From Acholeplasmataceae bacterium UBA4853 (GTDB taxonomy: Bacteria > Bacillota_I > Bacilli_A > Acholeplasmatales > Acholeplasmataceae): DNA of 10,997 bases. Each line of letters begins with the position of its first letter. The stretch's first letter is position 1. The stretch lies in assembly GCA_002399815.1 (NCBI GenBank), contig DHEJ01000020.1, positions 22,582 to 33,578 of the forward strand, in the 5' to 3' direction. Positions 5,203 to 10,997 of this stretch are shown here, in pieces. The notes under the pieces are model-generated. The model searched no databases and was not told where the DNA came from. It saw nothing but the letters and a program-made list of their open reading frames with translations. The position numbers and the translations under genes are program-made.

Positions 5203-6786
5203 ATGAATAATTTTGTACAACATCCTATTTTTGGAGTTATCATTGCATTTTTCATAGTCATACTTGTAATTACACAATCCATGCTCAAAGAAAGAGTTTT
5301 AAAGAATAGACTTACATTCTCTTTTTTAAATATTTCTTTATTTGTTGTTTTAATATTTTTCTATGAAAACTATATTTTACTCAATGAAAACTATTTATTG
5401 GCGTTTGTAATATACACCTATGTAAACTACTTCGTCTTTGTAGTGATTTTGTATCAAACCTTTAGAAATGCAATTATTAATGCATCACAGTATCAATTAT
5501 TTATTAAGGGTGTTAAAAATACAAAATGGAATGTTTATTACGTGGTTGACCAAAAAGAAAGAATTAGAGATATTTCAATTTCACTTTTAAGAGAACTTAA
5601 CTTAGATAAAGAAGAAGTTATTGGTAAAAAATTATTTCAAGTGTTTCAATCAAAAATCAGATTTACCAAAATGAATGGTAATGATATTAATGATCGTTTC
5701 TTAGAAAAATATTTCTTAGATTATAGAAAAACAGCTGAACCAAGTCATTCAGAAGATTTAGAGTTACACTTTCAAAACTATAATGGTGAAACAGTTATCC
5801 TACATTTAAACATGCAACCCATTTATGTACTTGGAAGATACCGAGGTAGAATGTCGGTTGGTGAAAAAGTTTCTGATGAAGCTTTAATGCAAGTTGAAAA
5901 AGCATTAAAACAAACAGATAGTGAATTAGAATCAATTAGACATAAGTTTATAGCAACCCTAGAGTTAACAGATGAAGGTTTATTCTATATTGATTTAGAT
6001 GATAAAACAATTTGGATGAATGATATTGTAAAAATGAGTTTAAAAATGCCTTCTAATACCTTACAACTTACAGATTATAGAGCATTGATGGAACAAAGTG
6101 ATTTAAAGAAGTACCTACAAGTTACATCAGATTTAACCCCAAGTAAACAAAGTTATGCAATCAGTTATCGTTTAATGATTGATGGACAATATATTTGGGT
6201 TAAAGAAAAAGGTAAAAGACTGTTTGAAGATAAGAAAAATGCTGTAATCATGGGAATTTTAACACCATCTCAAACTTCGCATTTTAGAAAATCAAACATT
6301 GAAATCTTAGATAGTATTAAAGATGAGAACTATTTAATTCCAGATATTAAAGCACTGATTAAAAATGGAAGACCATTCCAATTAGCAATCATTAATCTAA
6401 GAAATATTCCAAAGATTAATGAAGCTTATGGTAGAGAAGTTGGTAATATGCTGATGGGTCAATATATTACTCGGTTGAAACAATCATTTGTTACAGAAAG
6501 TTCAGATATTTACCGATTATCCGGATTAGAGTTTGCATTAACAATTACAGATGCTAGAAAAATGGCATCCTTACAAAATGGATTAAGAGCAGAAGAAAAT
6601 CATTTAAACATGACAATTGAATATGGATCCATCACCGCTGAACTAGAAGTATTTGTTGGTGTTGCACAAATGTATGATGATGCAGTGAATGCATTAGACT
6701 TATATCAAAATGCAGCACTTGCATTAAAAACTGCTCAGCTACCACAATATAAAGGACATGGCTGTTACTTTAAAGACATTAAGTGA
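5203..6786 (+). CDS. Membrane PAS sensor protein with degenerate GGDEF domain
   Basis: A 527-residue protein with three N-terminal membrane helices (about 9-27, 38-55 and 65-87), a PAS-like domain (about 100-218), a coiled linker (about 226-250), a second PAS-like domain (about 250-355) and a C-terminal GGDEF fold (about 370-525). The GGDEF fold is recognisable from INLRNIPKINEAYGREVGN (397-415) and IYRLSGLEFALTI (436-448). The signature motif is SGLEF (440-444) instead of GGDEF, and the metal-binding DxD of the first strand reads NLR, so diguanylate cyclase activity should be lost. There is no EAL, HD-GYP or DHH/DHHA1 domain, so it is neither a c-di-GMP phosphodiesterase nor GdpP. Its place directly after cdaA suggests a signal-input partner for c-di-AMP synthesis, or a nucleotide-binding receptor; this is inference. 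It lacks a clear ribosome site and probably relies on coupling to the preceding gene. Confidence 0.8.
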   Translation: MNNFVQHPIFGVIIAFFIVILVITQSMLKERVLKNRLTFSFLNISLFVVLIFFYENYILLNENYLLAFVIYTYVNYFVFVVILYQTFRNAIINASQYQLFIKGVKNTKWNVYYVVDQKERIRDISISLLRELNLDKEEVIGKKLFQVFQSKIRFTKMNGNDINDRFLEKYFLDYRKTAEPSHSEDLELHFQNYNGETVILHLNMQPIYVLGRYRGRMSVGEKVSDEALMQVEKALKQTDSELESIRHKFIATLELTDEGLFYIDLDDKTIWMNDIVKMSLKMPSNTLQLTDYRALMEQSDLKKYLQVTSDLTPSKQSYAISYRLMIDGQYIWVKEKGKRLFEDKKNAVIMGILTPSQTSHFRKSNIEILDSIKDENYLIPDIKALIKNGRPFQLAIINLRNIPKINEAYGREVGNMLMGQYITRLKQSFVTESSDIYRLSGLEFALTITDARKMASLQNGLRAEENHLNMTIEYGSITAELEVFVGVAQMYDDAVNALDLYQNAALALKTAQLPQYKGHGCYFKDIK

Positions 6787-7313
6787 TGTATATGAATAAA
6801 AGCACATTAAGAAAAGAAATACTTAAAAATAGATTATTAATTAATGATGCAGATCGAATTCAGGCACAGCATAATATCATTAAACAATTATTAGAGGAAG
6901 AACATTTTTTAAAAGCAACTTTTGTTGGAATTTTTTATCCGACTAAAAATGAGATTGACTTAAGTGAGTTAATCACGATGTTTCCAGATAAAATATTTGC
7001 ATATCCTAAAGTTGTTAATGAACGTATTATGTATCTTCAGTTAGATAAACATACAACATTTTTTCAAACTAAGTTTGGTGTTAACGAACCAAAATATGGA
7101 TTTGACATTACTGCTAAGTTAGAGGTCATTTTAGTACCTGCACTTGGGATGACAAAATCGAATTATCGTTTAGGTTATGGTAAAGGATTTTTCGATAAGT
7201 TTTTTAAAATATATCCAAATGCATATAAAATTGGTATAATTTATGAAACGGAAGTAATAGAGTTTTCGCCACTTTCATATGATGTGGCATTGGATACATA
7301 TATTAAAGGATAG
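6786..7313 (+). CDS. fthC: 5-formyltetrahydrofolate cyclo-ligase
   Basis: A cytoplasmic enzyme that uses ATP to convert 5-formyl-THF to 5,10-methenyl-THF, returning the stored folate to the one-carbon pool. The 175-residue length is typical. Family features are STLRKEILKNR at the N-terminus, FVGIFYPTKNEIDL (47-60 counting from this start), and the C-terminal signature LVPALGMTKSNYRLGYGKGFFDKF with the ATP-binding glycine-rich LGYGKGFFD (129-137). Glycines are fewer than in the common GYGGGYYD form, but the fold is clear. The ATG at 6786 shares a base with the upstream TGA (TGATG), an arrangement typical of termination-reinitiation. A second in-frame ATG at 6792 is also possible, and the in-frame GTG at 6783 is less likely. 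Confidence 0.92.
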   Translation: MYMNKSTLRKEILKNRLLINDADRIQAQHNIIKQLLEEEHFLKATFVGIFYPTKNEIDLSELITMFPDKIFAYPKVVNERIMYLQLDKHTTFFQTKFGVNEPKYGFDITAKLEVILVPALGMTKSNYRLGYGKGFFDKFFKIYPNAYKIGIIYETEVIEFSPLSYDVALDTYIKG

Positions 7314-7321
7314 GATTATTT

Positions 7322-7606
7322 ATGATTATTGAAACCGAAATTGGTAATTTTGAATTGATTAAGAATTACCGTGATGCATTTGACATTCAAAAGTTTGTTG
7401 AAAGATATGTGGATGTTGCATTTGATAGATACACGTATATTGTTGGAGATTTAGCAAGTGAAGTTTTAAGATTAAGAGGTTTTTCTCAAGATCCTAAAGG
7501 CGTGAACGGATATAAAAAGATACCGGATTATATTAATGAATCCTGTAACCATAATTGTCCGTTTTATGTGTTAAAACGGATTAAAAAGGAACAAACTAAA
7601 GTATAA
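7322..7606 (+). CDS. yutD: YutD family protein (DUF1027)
   Basis: A 94-residue cytoplasmic protein of the YutD family, widespread in Bacillota and of unclear biochemical function. It matches B. subtilis YutD in FELIKNYRDAF (10-20), RYTYIVGDLASEVLRLRGF (36-54) and the C-terminal ESCNHNCPFYVLKRIK (73-88), where two cysteines (75 and 79) are spaced C-x3-C as in the family. The start follows the fthC stop by 8 bases, and AAGGATAGG spans the junction as a ribosome site. In B. subtilis, genes of the yut/yui group, including NifU-like yutI and yuiD, bear neighbouring names, which agrees with the grouping seen here. Confidence 0.85.
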   Translation: MIIETEIGNFELIKNYRDAFDIQKFVERYVDVAFDRYTYIVGDLASEVLRLRGFSQDPKGVNGYKKIPDYINESCNHNCPFYVLKRIKKEQTKV

Positions 7607-7633
7607 TATGAGTTATCAAAGGAGTATTGTAGA

Positions 7634-7867
7634 ATGAGCCAAGAAGTTATGTTAGAACAAGTCAATCAAATCATAAAAAGAGTACGTCCATATATTCAAA
7701 GAGATGGCGGAGATATTGAATTAGTCAATATTGAAGAAGGTATCGTCTATGTTAAGATGGGTGGCGCATGTGATGGTTGTGCAGCAATTGATATTACATT
7801 AAAACAAGGAATAGAGACAATGCTTTTGGAAAATGTTCCAGGAGTCATTGCTGTGGTGACAGTATAA
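7634..7867 (+). CDS. yutI: NifU-domain iron-sulfur cluster carrier protein
   Basis: A 77-residue protein consisting only of the NifU C-terminal (Nfu) domain, which carries Fe-S clusters to apo-proteins or helps repair them. Diagnostic are RPYIQRDGGDIELV (18-31) and the cluster-binding CxxC (Cys46 and Cys49, in GGACDGCAAID), followed by the ITLKQGIE helix. The length fits the stand-alone Bacillota type (B. subtilis YutI). The start is set by AAGGAG (7619-7624), 9 bases from ATG. It ends one base before the next gene. The 27-base gap after yutD contains a TATAAT-like sequence without a -35, so I do not call a promoter. Confidence 0.92.
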   Translation: MSQEVMLEQVNQIIKRVRPYIQRDGGDIELVNIEEGIVYVKMGGACDGCAAIDITLKQGIETMLLENVPGVIAVVTV

Positions 7868-7868
7868 A

Positions 7869-8330
7869 ATGTTTGGAATCCCTGAAGCAGTCATAATTAT
7901 TTCAATTTCATCAATGGTCATAGCTCAAGTAGCTAAGTTTTTTGTTGATGTAATTGTGAATAAAAGAGTAGATGAAACTATCTTAATTTCAACAGGTGGC
8001 ATGCCATCTTCTCATAGTGCATTGGTTACAGCACTTACAGTTTCTATTGGGATGTTTGATTATCACGAAAGTGGATCATTTTCTTTAGCATTTGCAGTTG
8101 CTATCGTATTATCTTTAGTCGTTATTCATGATTCGATGGGTGTAAGATATGAAGCAAGTAAGCATGCTAGAGAATTAAATTTAATCAAATTAAGATTGAA
8201 TTTAATTGAGAATATTGATGTTGAAGAAAAGAAGTTAAAAGAAGCATTAGGCCACAAACCTAAAGAGGTATTAGTAGGTGTCCTCTTAGGTGCTGCTATC
8301 GCTGTTTTAGGCTTTTTAATGTTTAGATAA
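7869..8330 (+). CDS. yuiD: Divergent PAP2 family membrane protein (YuiD, DUF212)
   Basis: A 153-residue membrane protein of the acid phosphatase/vanadium haloperoxidase-related DUF212 family; the substrate is unknown, though PAP2 relatives dephosphorylate lipid or nucleotide phosphates. It has about four hydrophobic helices (6-30, 48-64, 70-90 and 132-151). The family signature GGMPSSHSA (43-51) includes the histidine of the PAP2-like catalytic motif, and HDSMGVRYEA (87-96) and LGHKPKEVLVGVLLGA (127-142) are also family blocks. Length is normal. No clear ribosome site precedes the ATG, which lies one base after the nifU-like stop, so translational coupling is likely. Confidence 0.9.
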   Translation: MFGIPEAVIIISISSMVIAQVAKFFVDVIVNKRVDETILISTGGMPSSHSALVTALTVSIGMFDYHESGSFSLAFAVAIVLSLVVIHDSMGVRYEASKHARELNLIKLRLNLIENIDVEEKKLKEALGHKPKEVLVGVLLGAAIAVLGFLMFR

Positions 8331-8332
8331 AT

Positions 8333-9166
8333 ATGAGAGATTTTGGTCTTATTGTTGATTCAACAGTCCAATCAAACTTTAAAGAAGTGATATTTAAAGA
8401 CGCGAGTATCGTGTCTTTATCTTTTATTCTAAATGAACAAGTCTATAGAGATGGTCAAATCAGTAATGATGTATTGTTTGAAGATAAAGCATTTAAGAAA
8501 GCATCATTAATTGATTTGAAACCGGAAGACTTTATTAAAGCAATCCACACACAAAAAGCTTTAGGATATGAAAAGGTGTTGCTCTTGTTATCTGCAAACC
8601 TGATTACCTCTGCATATAATCAAGCATTACTGGCTAAAACAATTTTGAAAGATAATTCTATTTATATTATAGATACAAATACGTTTGGACCCGGCATAGA
8701 GTTTTTACTTGAGATGTTAGATTACTATGTTAAAAAACAATTGAAATTTAATGATATTTTAGATAAGATGAATGAAAAGATTAAACAGGGTCAAACTTTG
8801 ATTCTAACTAAAACATTAACTAAATTAAAAATAGAAAAATCTAAGTTTGATTTACCTAAATTATTGGTTTCAAATAATTTAGTATCATTGAATAAGAACT
8901 TTGTATTAGAAAAACAGTTTTTATATAAAACAGATCCTTATGGTTACTTGGTTAAAATGATTCAAACAGGAAAACATTTTGGAATAAAATCTTATGTAAA
9001 AATATTTTATGCAACAGATGTTTTAGAATCAAAAGTATTACACCATGAACTACATAGTGGATTAAGTGATGCCAATGTGACATTATATGGTGGATTATCT
9101 TGCAGTATGTCCTTATTATTTGGCAAAGAAGCGTTAGGCATTTATATTGGAAATGAGGAAGTTTAA
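8333..9166 (+). CDS. DegV family (fatty-acid-binding FakB-like) protein, divergent
   Basis: A 277-residue cytoplasmic protein of the DegV/FakB family. Members bind fatty acids and present them to the kinase FakA for activation. N-terminal LIVDSTV (6-12), the loop LLLLSANLITSAYNQALLA (83-101) in place of the usual ISSxLSGTYQSA, and YIIDTNTFGPGIEF (111-124) give the family. It is a divergent member. The usual TSQPS block reads ASLIDLKPEDF, and the SGTY serine that holds the fatty-acid carboxylate is replaced by TSAY, so ligand binding may differ. The C-terminal half (about 150-277) is low in recognisable motifs but ends in the expected LYGG and ALGIYIG strands. The ATG lies 2 bases after the yuiD stop. 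No fakA is present in the window. Confidence 0.78.
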   Translation: MRDFGLIVDSTVQSNFKEVIFKDASIVSLSFILNEQVYRDGQISNDVLFEDKAFKKASLIDLKPEDFIKAIHTQKALGYEKVLLLLSANLITSAYNQALLAKTILKDNSIYIIDTNTFGPGIEFLLEMLDYYVKKQLKFNDILDKMNEKIKQGQTLILTKTLTKLKIEKSKFDLPKLLVSNNLVSLNKNFVLEKQFLYKTDPYGYLVKMIQTGKHFGIKSYVKIFYATDVLESKVLHHELHSGLSDANVTLYGGLSCSMSLLFGKEALGIYIGNEEV

Positions 9167-9168
9167 TT

Positions 9169-9723
9169 ATGAAATTAACTAAAAGACAATGGATTATGTT
9201 CACATTATTTATCATCGTATTTGCACACACACTCTTTTCAGCAGCCATGGCTCAAAGTGTTAATGTAATCTTAAGTAATTTATCAGTTTTAATGTTTTTA
9301 GCAGCACTTTATATGGATAAAAGTGGAAATAGTCGATTTGTTTTACTGCTTTCTGCGATATGGATTATTGTGAATGCAATCTTTGACTATATGCAAGTTA
9401 TTCCACAACTATTAAATAATTTTTCTTTACCAACCTTAATATCAATAATTACATCGGCTTTAAAGTTTGTTGCGATATATTATTTTGCTATGGCATTTTA
9501 TAAAGATGGATTTAGAAAATTTAAGAATAATTTATTGATTACAGTACTATTATTACCGGCACTCTTCAATGTTTTATATGTTGTCTATTCATATTTAGGA
9601 TTACCCGCAGGACTATTTAGTCCACTAGAACTCTTTATGTTATACATTGGACTTATTATTAATTCAGTACTTCCAATAGCAATGCTTTTATATACTTGGT
9701 TAAGATATCACCGTATATCTTAA
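9169..9723 (+). CDS. Six-helix integral membrane protein, unknown function
   Basis: A 184-residue hydrophobic protein with six predicted membrane helices (about 8-27, 31-49, 56-74, 89-110, 121-142 and 153-176), short loops and a basic C-terminal tail (RYHRIS). I recognise no family or catalytic motif. GAGGA (9155-9159), inside the end of the degV-like gene, stands 9 bases from the ATG, and only 2 bases separate the two genes, so it is the last member of the cdaA operon. An intrinsic terminator follows. A role linked to the neighbouring lipid-binding or PAP2-like proteins is possible but is supported only by position. Confidence 0.75.
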   Translation: MKLTKRQWIMFTLFIIVFAHTLFSAAMAQSVNVILSNLSVLMFLAALYMDKSGNSRFVLLLSAIWIIVNAIFDYMQVIPQLLNNFSLPTLISIITSALKFVAIYYFAMAFYKDGFRKFKNNLLITVLLLPALFNVLYVVYSYLGLPAGLFSPLELFMLYIGLIINSVLPIAMLLYTWLRYHRIS

Positions 9724-9758
9724 TAAACAGATTTCCTAAAATCTATCCAATTAATTAT

Positions 9759-9784
9759 AAAATAACCGTTAATTCGGTTATTTT
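9759..9784 (+). terminator. Intrinsic terminator of the cdaA operon
   Basis: 10-bp perfect stem, AAAATAACCG (9759-9768) with CGGTTATTTT (9775-9784), loop TTAATT. The T-run is partly in the stem (TTTTT, 9781-9785). It lies 35 bases after the last stop of the operon. A smaller 6-bp hairpin (9729-9744) precedes it. Confidence 0.82.
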
Positions 9785-9881
9785 TATGATATAAAGATGA
9801 AATCATGTTAAAAATTAAGTATTTTATCGATGTATTTGATTGAATCAGTTATAAACACCTTTTGAACACTCAATGTATGCG
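9785..9881. other. Non-coding spacer with no recognised element
   Basis: AT-rich stretch between the operon terminator and the next promoter. I see no open frame with a ribosome site, no tRNA and no strong dyad here. Confidence 0.5.
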
Positions 9882-9929
9882 TTTACCATGAAATATTCTC
9901 TTTATATAATTTTCTATAAATGATATAAT
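9882..9929 (+). promoter_or_regulatory. Two overlapping promoters for the S1-domain gene and pgi
   Basis: Promoter one: TTTACC (9882-9887), 17-base spacer, TATAAT (9905-9910). Promoter two: extended -10 TGATATAAT (9921-9929) with TTTATA (9901-9906) as a -35 at 17 bases. Both would start transcription upstream of the ribosome site at 9945-9950. Confidence 0.65.
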
Positions 9930-9956
9930 TAATTGAAAAATATTAGGGGTATTAAG

Positions 9957-10283
9957 ATGGAAATTAACGATCGTATACTTTGTAGAATTACCGGTGTACA
10001 ACCCTATGGTGTCTTTGTTGAATATAAAGCGTATCAAGGTTTAATTCATATCTCAGAGGTATCAGATAGGTATGTAACAGACATTCATAAACTATTTACA
10101 GTGGATGATTTGATTTACGCTGTCATTTTAGATATTGATGAGGAAAACAAGAAACTGCAGTTATCCTACAAAAAAGGATTGTTAGTAAATCCTAAGGTTT
10201 CTAAGATGGTTGATATTAAAATAGGTTTTAGATCGCTTGAAGATAAAATTGAAGATTGGATTAAAGAAAAGAAAGAGAGTTAA
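9957..10283 (+). CDS. cvfD: S1-domain RNA-binding post-transcriptional regulator (CvfD/YugI, GSP13 type)
   Basis: A 108-residue cytoplasmic protein. Residues 1-75 are a single S1 RNA-binding domain with the typical VQPYGVFVEY, GLIHISEVS and DEENKKLQLSYK segments. The tail NPKVSKMVDIKIGFRSLEDKIEDWIKEKK resembles the conserved C-terminus of Streptococcus/Lactococcus CvfD proteins, whose GFxxLxxxLxxWI motif separates them from ribosomal S1. Such proteins associate with ribosomes or mRNAs and act in stress or virulence control; B. subtilis YugI is general stress protein 13. The frame extends to a TTG at 9933, but AGGGGT (9945-9950) lies 6 bases before the ATG at 9957, which is therefore chosen. 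pgi begins 4 bases after the stop. The two genes are also near each other in B. subtilis (yugI and pgi/yugL). Confidence 0.88.
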   Translation: MEINDRILCRITGVQPYGVFVEYKAYQGLIHISEVSDRYVTDIHKLFTVDDLIYAVILDIDEENKKLQLSYKKGLLVNPKVSKMVDIKIGFRSLEDKIEDWIKEKKES

Positions 10284-10287
10284 TCTT

Positions 10288-10997
10288 ATGTTAAAAGTAA
10301 ATATTAAAAAAGCAGAACAATTTTTAGATAAAAAGGTGTATAGCCTACAAAGTAGTGTCAATGATGTACATCAAATGATTAAAGAAAAATCAGGTCCAGG
10401 TAATGACTTTTTAGGATGGGTTGATTTACCTTATGATTATAGTCAAGAAGAATTAAAAAGAATATATGCACTTAAAGAAAAGTATCCAAAACTAGATGTA
10501 TTAGTTGTTGTTGGTATTGGTGGATCTTATTTAGGTTCTAAAGCAGGGCTTGAGTTTTTAAAAGAACCTTTTAAAAAGTCTAAGCCAGAAATCATTTTTG
10601 CAGGACATCATTTATCTGCAAACTATTTAAAGAACTTATTAAAGTATTTAAATAAAAAGGATTATGCAATCAACATTATTTCTAAGTCTGGTACAACAAC
10701 AGAACCAGCGGTAGCTTTTAGAATTTTAAAACAACATATTGAAAATAAATATGGTGTGATTGAAGCTAGAAAGAGAATTTTTGCTACTACAGATAAAGCA
10801 AGAGGTTCATTATTTACACTAGCAACAAACGAAGGTTATGAAAAGTTCGTTATTGAAGATTCTATTGGTGGCAGATTCTCTGTATTATCTGCAGTTGGTT
10901 TATTACCATTTGTTTTTGCAGGCGTTGATGTTGAAAAACTTCTTCTTGGAGCAAAAGCTGCATATGATGATGCACAAGTGCCTGATTTAAAGAAAAA
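10288..10997 (+). CDS. pgi: Glucose-6-phosphate isomerase, 3'-truncated by the window edge
   Basis: Interconverts glucose 6-phosphate and fructose 6-phosphate in glycolysis. The frame is open from the ATG to the right edge; 236 whole codons are visible, about half of the Bacillota-type enzyme. Recognisable parts are VVVGIGGSYLGSKAG (73-87), the phosphate-binding SKSGTTTEP (132-140, PGI signature) and GGRFSVLSAVGLLP (194-207, active-site segment). The short N-terminus is typical of Gram-positive PGI rather than the long enterobacterial form. No strong ribosome site is seen (GAGAG ahead of ATG), and the gene starts 4 bases after the S1-domain gene, so coupling is likely. Confidence 0.95.
   Translation, partial: MLKVNIKKAEQFLDKKVYSLQSSVNDVHQMIKEKSGPGNDFLGWVDLPYDYSQEELKRIYALKEKYPKLDVLVVVGIGGSYLGSKAGLEFLKEPFKKSKPEIIFAGHHLSANYLKNLLKYLNKKDYAINIISKSGTTTEPAVAFRILKQHIENKYGVIEARKRIFATTDKARGSLFTLATNEGYEKFVIEDSIGGRFSVLSAVGLLPFVFAGVDVEKLLLGAKAAYDDAQVPDLKK

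Noticed and set aside
5203..6786. GdpP, the c-di-AMP phosphodiesterase, as identity of the PAS/GGDEF protein
   Set aside because: It ends after the GGDEF fold; the catalytic DHH and DHHA1 domains are missing.
7602..7607. TATAAT at the end of yutD as a possible internal promoter for the NifU gene
   Set aside because: No -35 or TG extension at the right distance; AT-rich sequence makes a chance match likely.
8952..9248. 98-codon minus-strand open frame across the DegV-like and six-helix genes
   Set aside because: Straddles two real genes on the opposite strand; His/Ile-rich composition fits reverse-strand noise.
9933..9956. TTG at 9933 as the start of the S1-domain protein
   Set aside because: The ribosome site AGGGGT lies inside this extension and points to the ATG at 9957; the extra residues are not part of the S1 domain.

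Overview
The window comes from a low-GC, Gram-positive-type bacterium. The gene families resemble those of Bacillus, and the DNA is strongly AT-rich. TGA ends at least two genes (at 3788-3790 on the minus strand and 6784-6786 on the plus strand), and the tryptophans I checked are TGG. The standard code is therefore in use, not the Mycoplasma/Spiroplasma code. An Acholeplasma-like mollicute or another reduced Bacillota fits best; this is an inference from composition and gene style, not a proven identity.

Layout. 1-771 (+) is the 3' part of a uracil permease. It converges on 924-2291 (-), a guanine/hypoxanthine permease, and the two share a bidirectional terminator at 785-819. The last bases of the purine permease gene lie in a 34-bp tandem repeat (842-943). 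Its leader carries a guanine-type purine riboswitch (2410-2483, -), its own promoter and a leader terminator. Upstream on the minus strand is a two-gene unit: an HxlR-family regulator (3788-4090) overlapping hflX (2554-3801), a ribosome-associated GTPase.

The 4091-4249 region separates the hxlR/hflX unit from a long plus-strand operon and holds divergent promoters, two perfect inverted repeats and a leader hairpin. The operon runs from 4250 to 9723: cdaA (c-di-AMP synthase), a 60-residue membrane protein, a membrane PAS/degenerate-GGDEF protein, 5-formyl-THF cyclo-ligase, yutD, a NifU-domain Fe-S protein, a divergent PAP2 (YuiD) membrane protein, a DegV-family lipid-binding protein and a six-helix membrane protein. 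Intergenic gaps are tiny or overlapping, and the operon closes with a terminator at 9759-9784. A separate promoter then drives an S1-domain RNA-binding protein (CvfD/YugI type) followed by pgi, which runs off the right edge.

How it works together. The left half is nucleobase uptake, with guanine feedback acting through the riboswitch. The middle operon starts with c-di-AMP synthesis, but the usual partner CdaR (YbbR domains) and glmM are absent. In their place stand a single-helix microprotein and a PAS sensor whose GGDEF active site is destroyed. This substitution, together with a 17-bp palindrome over the cdaA promoter, is the most interesting part of the window. The rest is conserved housekeeping: one-carbon metabolism, Fe-S cluster handling, lipid handling, translation and glycolysis.
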